Source: Clostridium_X cadaveris (GTDB taxonomy: Bacteria > Bacillota > Clostridia > Clostridiales > Clostridiaceae). From it: a stretch of 64,000 nt of DNA. Within the stretch, counting starts at the first letter, position 1. Each line of letters starts with the position of its first letter. Positions 8,697 to 15,427 of the stretch are shown piece by piece. The notes under the pieces were generated by a model that searched no databases, was not told the origin of the DNA, and worked only from the letters and a program-made list of their open reading frames with translations. The translations under genes and the position numbers were made by a program. The stretch is from assembly GCF_039521325.1 (NCBI RefSeq), contig NZ_BAAACD010000024.1; one strand, given 5' to 3'.

Positions 8697-8963
8697 ATGG
8701 CAAACATAAAATCAGCTAAAAAAAGAATAAAGGTTACTGAAGCTAAGACTTTACAAAATAAGATGATAAAGTCTGCGCTTAAGACAACTATAAAGAAATT
8801 TGAATCAGCTGTTGCTGCTAACAACGCAGAAGAAGCTAAGGTTGCTTTCAACGCTACAGTTAAAGCTTTAGATATGGCTACTTCAAAGGGAGTAGTACAT
8901 CAAAACATGGCTGCAAGAAAGAAATCAAGACTATCTGCTAAGTTAAACGCACTAAGCGCATAA
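8697..8963 (+). CDS. rpsT: 30S ribosomal protein S20
   Basis: Primary 16S rRNA-binding protein of the small subunit. The 88 residues begin MANIKSAKKRIKVTEAK, the family's signature, and are very Lys/Ala-rich and fully helical. ATG 8697 follows AAAGGGGGTGA. Monocistronic, transcribed opposite to both neighbours (gpr and holA), with its own promoter and terminator. Confidence 0.99.
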   Translation: MANIKSAKKRIKVTEAKTLQNKMIKSALKTTIKKFESAVAANNAEEAKVAFNATVKALDMATSKGVVHQNMAARKKSRLSAKLNALSA

Positions 8964-9000
8964 TAAATAAACCGGTATTTATACCGGTTATTTATTTTTT
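8964..9000 (+). terminator. rpsT terminator
   Basis: Stem AACCGGTAT / ATACCGGTT with a two-base loop (8970-8989), extended by flanking TAAATA/TATTTA pairing, then TTTTTTT. It lies between convergent rpsT and holA and may serve both. Confidence 0.92.
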
Positions 9001-9006
9001 TGATAT

Positions 9007-10050
9007 TTAATTCTTAATTTGTGCACTTTTTACAAGAAGCATTTCAAGTTCCATCTTAGCATTGACAGATTTTGATTTCAGTATTCCATCTACATCTGCA
9101 CATATCTTTATGCATTCTTTTAACTTTTTCTCTGAGAATCTTCTGCTCTGTTCCATTATTCTTTTTCCAACATAGAAATTCACTCCATGAAGCTTCTCAA
9201 ATTCTTCTGCTCCTTGTCTATTATTTACAGCAACTTTTCCTTTCAATAAAAGATCGAACTGTCTTTCAATCATATATAAGATATTTATTTCATTTGTCCC
9301 TTTAAATATAAGTTCATTCATAAGGGAAATAGCTTTTTCAATTTTTCCTTGGCATATTGCATCCACTAAATCAAAAACATCATCAGTATGAGATATATTT
9401 AGAAGCTTTGATATATCATCCTTAGTTATAGTTCTATCCATACAATAGCTTATGAGCTTATCTACATCATTTTCTATTATGTTCAAATCCTTACTACTGT
9501 TTTCACAAAAATAAGTAAGTTCTATCTTCCCTATGTCTCTTCCTTTTTCTCTAAAAATATCAGCAACTTTCCTATACAGCCTATCACCTTTTAGTTCCTC
9601 TACTTTTATCAGACATATATCACTTTTCATATTATCCAAAGCTTTATTTTTTTCTCTCTTATCATTAAATACATAATAAGCTATTATAACACAGTGATTT
9701 GGAGGATTTTTTAGGTAATCCATCAGCTCTTTGCTTTCTTTTTTTGCGTTGCCCTTTCCAGCTTCCTTAGATTTTGCCCTTAATGCTTCTGTTCTATAAA
9801 GAACCATAACCTTTTTCTCACTCATGAAAGGTATATTTTCCGCATTTTCCTTAAAGGACTGAAAATCAAAATTCATTCCGTCAAATTTAAATAAATTCAA
9901 ATCTTTTAGAGGACCATCTAAAACTTTATCTATAATGGCTTCTATAGCTTCCTTTATCTGCTTTTCATCTATTCCATAAAAGATATAAGAATTGTGTACT
10001 ATACCTTTTTTTAATTCTAAATACAAATTTTCAATAGATATATGACTCAT
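9007..10050 (-). CDS. holA: DNA polymerase III delta subunit
   Basis: Clamp-loader subunit that opens the beta sliding clamp. The 347 residues follow the HolA/YqeN pattern: an AAA+-like N-terminal domain without a working P-loop (about 1-140, with FYGIDEKQIKEAI and KVMVLYRTEAL), a helical lid domain (about 150-215) and the C-terminal collar domain (VFDLVDAICQGKIEKAI, LYMIERQFDLLLKGK). Starts three bases after comEC ends, so the two are translationally coupled, the usual Firmicute comEC-holA pair, with rpsT nearby on the other strand. Confidence 0.95.
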   Translation of the reverse strand: MSHISIENLYLELKKGIVHNSYIFYGIDEKQIKEAIEAIIDKVLDGPLKDLNLFKFDGMNFDFQSFKENAENIPFMSEKKVMVLYRTEALRAKSKEAGKGNAKKESKELMDYLKNPPNHCVIIAYYVFNDKREKNKALDNMKSDICLIKVEELKGDRLYRKVADIFREKGRDIGKIELTYFCENSSKDLNIIENDVDKLISYCMDRTITKDDISKLLNISHTDDVFDLVDAICQGKIEKAISLMNELIFKGTNEINILYMIERQFDLLLKGKVAVNNRQGAEEFEKLHGVNFYVGKRIMEQSRRFSEKKLKECIKICADVDGILKSKSVNAKMELEMLLVKSAQIKN

Positions 10051-10053
10051 CTT

Positions 10054-11712
10054 TTACCCCCCTATTTTAAGTATCTTTCCATTTAGTATGGTGTAAATGC
10101 AACCTTCTACATTTAAATCCAGAGTTTCATAATCTTTATCCGTAATTAAATACCGTTTATTTTCATTAACTAATATACCATACTTAGAATTTAATTTCAC
10201 TTTCATATTTTTATCTTTCAACGGCTTAATCTCAAAACCGACATATTTATTTCTTAATTTTTTGCTTTTCCCTTCATTAATTATTATAAGTTCTCTTTTA
10301 AATCCATCATTTACAGTTATACCATGCTCGTATCCTTCTTTTACTGGGAAGATTAATGGAAAGAAGTTGTAAGAACTTATAGCTGCACATATACATGCCG
10401 ATAATGCTAAAGCTTTTCCCCATTTTATATTATTGAAATAAAATATAATTCCCATCAAAAATGCCATATATATAATTCCTATAGCATAATCCATATAGCT
10501 TATATTAGGTGATATTGCTGTAAGGATGCCACATAAAAAATATATAAAATCTATAAGTTTCCCTATCAAAAATACAGATACATTCTTTAATACAGGTATA
10601 AACTGTACGGGTATATATATCATGCCTAGAACTACTAAAACACTGTAAAGCGGTATTAAAATCATGTTTCCTATTACAAATCCTAATGCAAAGTTGTTAA
10701 ATGAGAAGGCTGTATAAGGAAACACAAAAACTTGTGCACTTAAGCATAAACTTAAATTGCTATTTATTTTTTCTGGAAGTTTGTATAATAGTTTTCTAAT
10801 TTTATTATAAAATAAAATTATGCCTAATGTAGAAATATAAGATAAGTGGAACCCCATATTAAGTGCAAAATAAGGTTTATATACTAAAAGAATTAAAGCG
10901 GATGTGCATAGGGCACTTAATGGATTATATTTTTTATATAAACACTTGCTGAGTTTCATCATCATTATCATAATAAAAGATCTTATAGTTGCTGCTTTGC
11001 TTCCAGTGAAAATCACATACAAAAAGCAAATTATAAGTGCAACTTTATACCCAAAAACTTTTTCAACTGCTGAAAACACTAATGCTATATGAAGTCCTGA
11101 TACACTTATAACGTGTATTATACCTAAAGTTTTTAATTGGTTCATAGTATCTTCGTCTATAGAATCTACCGTTCCATATGCAACACCGTTTATAACCGCT
11201 GCTCTTTTATCTCCTAATGTTTCTTTAAAAGAGTCTATAGTATAATTCTTAAATTCATATATCTTTTGTAAAATACCACTTCTTGTCTCTTTCACAGTAT
11301 CTATATAAATTGTTCCAATAAATCCATTTTCATAAGATATTTCTTTTTTAAAAACCCCATGTCCTTTTATATAGCTGCCTTCTTTTATTTTTTCTTTGTT
11401 GTCCGGAAGATTAAGCTTTACCCTTCTTCCTTTATATTCCCCCTCAGTATAATATTCCTTATATTCATCCAGCTTTAATTCATATACTCCCCTTCGTGGC
11501 ACATCTATATTGAAATATTGATAAAATAAACCAAAACCTAGGATTAAAAATATAATCATGAGAATAGCATATTTATTTTTTATAGTTACAGCCATAACTC
11601 CTGATATTGTAATAAAGAATATAAGTGCAATAACCTTATTAAAAAAGTACAAATATCCAGACAGCATACCCAAAAACACCATAATAGTGTAATATACAAT
11701 TGCTTTATTCAT
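10054..11712 (-). CDS. comEC: ComEC/Rec2 DNA channel protein lacking the metallo-beta-lactamase domain
   Basis: Polytopic membrane protein predicted to carry single-stranded DNA across the membrane during transformation. The 552 residues contain the N-terminal membrane helices and OB-like soluble domain (about 20-155), then the Competence domain (about 165-440) with HVISVSGLHIALVF, TGSKAATIRSFIM and MGFHLSYISTLGI. Full ComEC is about 750-800 residues and ends in a metallo-beta-lactamase domain with HxHxDH; here the last 90 residues form a short soluble tail with no such motif and the frame stops normally. A separate ComEC-type lactamase domain exists as a lipoprotein at 59582-60445. Co-transcribed with holA. 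Confidence 0.9.
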   Translation of the reverse strand: MNKAIVYYTIMVFLGMLSGYLYFFNKVIALIFFITISGVMAVTIKNKYAILMIIFLILGFGLFYQYFNIDVPRRGVYELKLDEYKEYYTEGEYKGRRVKLNLPDNKEKIKEGSYIKGHGVFKKEISYENGFIGTIYIDTVKETRSGILQKIYEFKNYTIDSFKETLGDKRAAVINGVAYGTVDSIDEDTMNQLKTLGIIHVISVSGLHIALVFSAVEKVFGYKVALIICFLYVIFTGSKAATIRSFIMIMMMKLSKCLYKKYNPLSALCTSALILLVYKPYFALNMGFHLSYISTLGIILFYNKIRKLLYKLPEKINSNLSLCLSAQVFVFPYTAFSFNNFALGFVIGNMILIPLYSVLVVLGMIYIPVQFIPVLKNVSVFLIGKLIDFIYFLCGILTAISPNISYMDYAIGIIYMAFLMGIIFYFNNIKWGKALALSACICAAISSYNFFPLIFPVKEGYEHGITVNDGFKRELIIINEGKSKKLRNKYVGFEIKPLKDKNMKVKLNSKYGILVNENKRYLITDKDYETLDLNVEGCIYTILNGKILKIGG

Positions 11713-11726
11713 AAAACCCTCACATA

Positions 11727-11770
11727 AAAAATAGTCTTTCTATAAGCATTAACAATTATAGAAAGACTTA
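11727..11770 (-). terminator. Terminator between spoVAE and comEC
   Basis: Thirteen-base stem AGTCTTTCTATAA / TTATAGAAAGACT (11733-11769) followed on the minus strand by ATTTTTTA. It ends the spoVA transcript and separates it from comEC-holA. Confidence 0.88.
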
Positions 11771-11794
11771 GTCAAAATTTCTTTATGTATTCTT

Positions 11795-12148
11795 TTATTT
11801 TGTTCTAGACCTAGATAATAAAGCCATTATATATCCAAAGATTATTGCAGCAGTTATCCCACCAGCAGTTCCTTTGACCCCTCCAGTAAGAACTCCTATA
11901 AGTCCACTATTATCTACTTCTTTCATTACTCCCTTTGCCAAAGAATATCCAAACCCTGGAAGAGGAACTGTTGCTCCGGCTCCTCCAATCTCAACTAATT
12001 TATCATAAATGTTGAGTCCTCCAAGGATTGCTCCTATAGTTACAAAAGCTACCAATATTCTTGCTGGAGTAAGTTTAGTTTTGTCCATAAGAATTTGCGC
12101 TATAACGCAGATAAGTCCACCTACTATAAAAGCTTTTATGTAATCCAT
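11795..12148 (-). CDS. spoVAE: Stage V sporulation protein AE
   Basis: Small membrane subunit of the SpoVA dipicolinate channel in the spore inner membrane. The 117 residues have three to four hydrophobic segments and the SpoVAC/SpoVAE family motif GLNIYDKLVEIGGAGATVPLPGF. Paralogous to the spoVAC product two genes upstream. Its ATG overlaps the last base of spoVAD, so the two are translationally coupled. Last gene of spoVAC-D-E before a terminator. Confidence 0.94.
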   Translation of the reverse strand: MDYIKAFIVGGLICVIAQILMDKTKLTPARILVAFVTIGAILGGLNIYDKLVEIGGAGATVPLPGFGYSLAKGVMKEVDNSGLIGVLTGGVKGTAGGITAAIIFGYIMALLSRSRTK

Positions 12149-13173
12149 TATCTCCCCTCCTTATTGTATTCTATGGTTACAGCATGTGCGATTCCAGGTA
12201 TAGTTTCTCCTTGATAGCTGCTTGTCGGACTCATTAAAGCCCCTGTTGAAACAATCATAATTCTCTTAAACTTTCCTTCCCTCATCTTCTTATATACGTA
12301 TCCGCATCCAACTACAGCTGAGCATCCACATCCACTTCCTCCAGATTCTGTTTTCTGCTCACTATCATCGAATATGGAGTCACCGCCATCCATATATATG
12401 CTTCTTATATCCAAGTCATATTCTTCTAAGAGCATCTCTTCAGTTATACTCTTTCCTACTTTACCCAAATCTCCACTCATTATAAGGTCATAATCTTCTA
12501 CTTTAAATCCTGTATCCTTAAAATGTTGACTTATAGTAGAAACAGCTGCTGGAGCCATTGCTGCTCCCATATTGTTTGCATCATTTATTCCATAATCTTT
12601 TACCTTTCCTGTAGTTATATATGTAACTTCAGGATAGTCTCCATTCAGTCCTAAAAGCATACATCCAGATCCAGTTACAGTCCATTGAGCTGTTTTTGCT
12701 CTTTGACTTCCAAACTCTAAAGGATATCTATACTGCCTTTCAGCACTGCTGAAATGTGAGGATGTGCATGCCAAAGCGTAATCAGCAAATCCTCCGTCTA
12801 ATGTCATTGCTGCTAAGCTTAAAGATTCGGACATAGTTGAGCATGCTCCATACAATCCAAAGAAAGGAATATCAAGGCCTCTTGCAACATAGTTGGAAGA
12901 TATAGTTTGGTTTAAAAGGTCTCCCGCAAAAAGATAATTTATATCCTTATCCTGAAGGCCAGCTTTTTTTATGGTTTCTTTAATAGCAAGATCCATAATA
13001 CTGCTTTCAGCTTTCTCATAGCTGTCTTGACCATTTTTATCATCTTTTAAAATTATGTCAAAATAATCTTTTAAAGGACCCTGACCCTCTTTAGGTCCGA
13101 CAACAGAAGTCGTTGCTATAATTTTAGGTTTCTTTTCAAGCTTTACAGTTTGTTCTCCCATTCTTTTACTCAT
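12148..13173 (-). CDS. spoVAD: Stage V sporulation protein AD
   Basis: Soluble, thiolase-fold protein that binds dipicolinic acid and is needed for its uptake into the developing spore. The 341 residues show the thiolase-like arrangement (DINYLFAGDLLNQTISSNY, FGLYGACSTMSESL, CTSSHFSSAERQYRYP, GGSGCGCSAVVGCGY). Normal length. Middle gene of spoVAC-D-E; the order matches clostridia, which carry this minimal three-gene set. Expected in the forespore under sigma-G. Confidence 0.96.
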   Translation of the reverse strand: MSKRMGEQTVKLEKKPKIIATTSVVGPKEGQGPLKDYFDIILKDDKNGQDSYEKAESSIMDLAIKETIKKAGLQDKDINYLFAGDLLNQTISSNYVARGLDIPFFGLYGACSTMSESLSLAAMTLDGGFADYALACTSSHFSSAERQYRYPLEFGSQRAKTAQWTVTGSGCMLLGLNGDYPEVTYITTGKVKDYGINDANNMGAAMAPAAVSTISQHFKDTGFKVEDYDLIMSGDLGKVGKSITEEMLLEEYDLDIRSIYMDGGDSIFDDSEQKTESGGSGCGCSAVVGCGYVYKKMREGKFKRIMIVSTGALMSPTSSYQGETIPGIAHAVTIEYNKEGR

Positions 13174-13189
13174 AATATCACCACTTTCT

Positions 13190-13648
13190 TTACATTACAT
13201 ATTTCACTATATAATAAACTATTCCAACTAAGACTGAAGATGATATACCATAAACCAATACCGGTCCGGCAATTGTAAACATCTTAGCACCTACACCAAA
13301 CACATACCCTTCAGATTTAAATTCTATGGCTGGAGAAACTATAGAGTTAGCAAAACCTGTTATTGGTACAACAGTACCTGCTCCTGCGTAATTAGCTAAT
13401 TTATCATATACTCCAAGTCCGGTTAGGAAAGCTCCTAAAAATATCATGGTAGATGATACTAATATAGAAACTTCATCTTTATCAAAGCCAAAATTAGTAT
13501 ATAAGTTAAAAAAAACCTGTCCGATTGTACAAATAGCTCCTCCAAATAAAAAAGCCATTATACAGTTTTTTAGTAAATTTGGCTTTGGCTCAGCTTCCTT
13601 AGCTATCTTATGAAATTTTTTCTGCAATTCACTATCTTTTTTATCCAT
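13190..13648 (-). CDS. spoVAC: Stage V sporulation protein AC
   Basis: Membrane subunit of the SpoVA dipicolinate channel; in Bacillus the family member acts as a mechanosensitive channel. The 152 residues begin with a polar, Lys-rich cytosolic segment, then four hydrophobic segments with LGVYDKLANYAGAGTVVPITGF, the motif shared with SpoVAE. I chose ATG 13648 because GGGAGG lies five bases before it. The frame stays open upstream to 13735, but that stretch overlaps the sigF terminator and a sigma-G-type promoter and is probably not translated. Confidence 0.94.
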   Translation of the reverse strand: MDKKDSELQKKFHKIAKEAEPKPNLLKNCIMAFLFGGAICTIGQVFFNLYTNFGFDKDEVSILVSSTMIFLGAFLTGLGVYDKLANYAGAGTVVPITGFANSIVSPAIEFKSEGYVFGVGAKMFTIAGPVLVYGISSSVLVGIVYYIVKYVM

Positions 13649-13675
13649 AATATCCTCCCTAAATATATTTTCTTC

Positions 13676-13706
13676 TATTTTGCCAATTCTATATAATTTA
13701 TATTCA
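13676..13706 (-). promoter_or_regulatory. Sigma-G-type promoter of spoVAC-D-E
   Basis: Minus strand TGAATA (13701-13706), 18-base spacer, CAAAATA (13676-13682). The -35 equals the forespore sigma-G consensus and the -10 fits CATnnTA at four of five fixed bases. It lies between the sigF terminator and the spoVAC ribosome site, the expected place for late forespore expression. Confidence 0.65.
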
Positions 13707-13732
13707 AAAAAAGAAAAAGGACTTAGCGTCCT
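13707..13732 (-). terminator. spoIIA operon terminator
   Basis: Stem AGGAC / GTCCT with a short loop, starting right after the sigF stop codon and followed by TTTTTCTTTTTTT on the minus strand. It separates the spoIIA transcript from spoVAC. Confidence 0.8.
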
Positions 13733-14487
13733 CATTCTGTAAGCATCTCTTTCATCTGCTTTAAAACCTTTTTTTCAATTCTCGATACTTGTACTTGGCT
13801 TATTCCAAGCATCTTTGCAACCTGCACTTGAGTTTTATCTTTAAAATATCTAAGCATTATTACCTGCCTAGCTTTTTGATCTAAATCTCTTAAAGCTTCT
13901 TTTAAGGCTATTCTATCTATTATAGCCTTATCTTCTTCTGGACTTTCACTAAGTTTATCTATAAGCAATACTGGAGCACCTTCATCTTGATGAATAGTAT
14001 CATAAAGGTAGTTTATATTATTTATTGAATCTAACGCAAAAACTACATCTTCTACATCTATACCTGAATACTCTGCAAGTTCTTCTACGGTAGGCTCTCT
14101 ATCAAGCTTTTTAGTTAATGCTTCTCTATCATAATGCAGCTTTTTTGCCGTATTTTTTACACCTCTGCTGACTTTTATCATACCATCGTCTCTTAAAAAT
14201 CTCTTGATTTCACCTACAATCATAGGCACAGCATAAGTTGAGAATTTAACATTAAAGCTAGCATCAAAATTATTTATTGCCTTTATAAGTCCCATGGAAC
14301 CTATTTGATATATATCTTCGTAGTCATAACCTCTATTTAGAAATTTTTTGCTTATAGATGAAACTAATGGAAGATTTATTCTTATAACCGTGTCTAAAGC
14401 ATTCTTATCTCCTGTTTTAGATATCCTTATAAGTTCTTCATTGTCGTCATAGTTGTAAAGCTCTTTTTTTTGTAATACTTCATCCAT
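13732..14487 (-). CDS. sigF: Forespore RNA polymerase sigma-F factor
   Basis: First compartment-specific sigma factor, active in the forespore after release from SpoIIAB. The 251 residues have sigma regions 2 (NLPLVSSISKKFLNRGYDYEDIYQIGSMGLIKAI and FSTYAVPMIVGEIKRFLRDDG), 3 and 4 (QVQVAKMLGISQVQVSRIEKKVLK). Sigma-G is a close paralogue, but the position directly behind spoIIAA-spoIIAB identifies sigma-F. ATG 14487 is chosen because AGGTG lies six bases upstream; an in-frame GTG at 14496 overlaps that site. Confidence 0.97.
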   Translation of the reverse strand: MDEVLQKKELYNYDDNEELIRISKTGDKNALDTVIRINLPLVSSISKKFLNRGYDYEDIYQIGSMGLIKAINNFDASFNVKFSTYAVPMIVGEIKRFLRDDGMIKVSRGVKNTAKKLHYDREALTKKLDREPTVEELAEYSGIDVEDVVFALDSINNINYLYDTIHQDEGAPVLLIDKLSESPEEDKAIIDRIALKEALRDLDQKARQVIMLRYFKDKTQVQVAKMLGISQVQVSRIEKKVLKQMKEMLTE

Positions 14488-14496
14488 AACTTTCAC

Positions 14497-14928
14497 CTAA
14501 CTTACTGATTTAAAGATTTTCTTCATTATGACCTTTGTACCTTTTCCTTTCTCGCTGACAACTTCTAAATTATCCATAAAGCTTTCCATAACGGTAAATC
14601 CCATACCTGATCTTTCAAGGTCTGGTCTTGAAGTATATAAGGGTTCCATAGCTTCCTTTAAGTTCTCTATACCTACTCCATTATCTTCTACAATAACAGT
14701 AACATTATTATCACATATTTCAGCCTCTATCATAACTAGCTTATCCTCTTTATTCTCATACCCATGTATGATAGAATTTGTAACTGCTTCTGACACTGCT
14801 GTCTTTAAGTCTGAAATTTCTTCAATAGTAGGGTCGATTTGAGAAACAAAAGCCGCTACAGCAACTCTTGCAAACCCCTCATTTTCTGATTTACTTAAAA
14901 ACTCTATTTTCATTTTATTATGAAGCAT
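14497..14928 (-). CDS. spoIIAB: Anti-sigma-F factor and kinase SpoIIAB
   Basis: GHKL-fold serine kinase that holds sigma-F inactive and phosphorylates SpoIIAA. The 143 residues carry the ATP-site boxes: SEAVTNSIIHGYEN (N box), VEDNGVGI (G1) and ERSGMGFTVMESF (G2). Normal length. It ends about 10 bases before the sigF start, and its amount is thus tied to sigma-F and SpoIIAA. Confidence 0.97.
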   Translation of the reverse strand: MLHNKMKIEFLSKSENEGFARVAVAAFVSQIDPTIEEISDLKTAVSEAVTNSIIHGYENKEDKLVMIEAEICDNNVTVIVEDNGVGIENLKEAMEPLYTSRPDLERSGMGFTVMESFMDNLEVVSEKGKGTKVIMKKIFKSVS

Positions 14929-14944
14929 ATTTATCCCCCCATCA

Positions 14945-15277
14945 CTAGTTCTTTAAGGCCTCTTCTATAGTGTCAAATTCCTTTATTATCTTATACATAC
15001 CAGAAAGCTCAAATATCTTCTTTACTCTGTTGCTGACTGACACTACAAAAAGAGATCCGTTTTTCATTGCAAGTTTTTTATATCTTCCTATAACAACTCC
15101 TATACCAGAGCTGTCCATAAAAGTAACTCCTGAAAAGTTTAATATAAGTTTTGTTATATCATCATTGTCTAATCTATAATCGATTTTATTTCTAACTTCT
15201 TCAGAGCTATGGTGATCTAATTCACCTAGTAAGGTCACAATTAAAGTTTTATCCTGTTCATCAAATTTTAAATACAT
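14945..15277 (-). CDS. spoIIAA: Anti-sigma-F factor antagonist SpoIIAA
   Basis: STAS-domain protein that, when dephosphorylated by SpoIIE, pulls SpoIIAB off sigma-F. The 110 residues include the switch motif FMDSSGIGVVIGR (about 54-66), whose serine pair holds the residue phosphorylated by SpoIIAB. ATG 15277 follows AAAGGAGG. First gene of spoIIAA-spoIIAB-sigF, behind a sigma-H-type promoter. Confidence 0.97.
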   Translation of the reverse strand: MYLKFDEQDKTLIVTLLGELDHHSSEEVRNKIDYRLDNDDITKLILNFSGVTFMDSSGIGVVIGRYKKLAMKNGSLFVVSVSNRVKKIFELSGMYKIIKEFDTIEEALKN

Positions 15278-15364
15278 AATGTTCCTCCTTTACATAGAAT
15301 ATTTTCTGGCTGTAAAATTAAAAAATATATTTTCATAAACTAGTCATAACGCCCTACTACATTC

Positions 15365-15393
15365 ATATTCTACGCAAAGGATTATTTTCCTTC
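15365..15393 (-). promoter_or_regulatory. Sigma-H-type promoter of the spoIIA operon
   Basis: Minus strand GAAGGAAAA (15385-15393), 11-base spacer, GTAGAATAT (15365-15373). Both boxes fit the sigma-H consensus (RnAGGAwWW and RnnGAATww) completely, with normal spacing. In Bacillus this operon is read by sigma-H with Spo0A-P; I did not find a clear Spo0A box. Confidence 0.75.
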
Positions 15394-15427
15394 TTTTTCC
15401 ATGAAAATTCATATTCTTAGGTTTAAT

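Noticed and set aside
13649..13735. N-terminal extension of SpoVAC by 29 residues
   Set aside because: The stretch overlaps the sigF terminator and a sigma-G-type promoter, and the ATG at 13648 has a strong ribosome site and family-like length.
15278..15427. Spo0A boxes before spoIIAA
   Set aside because: No good TGNCGAA match could be found by eye near the sigma-H-type promoter, so I do not list one although regulation by Spo0A would be expected.
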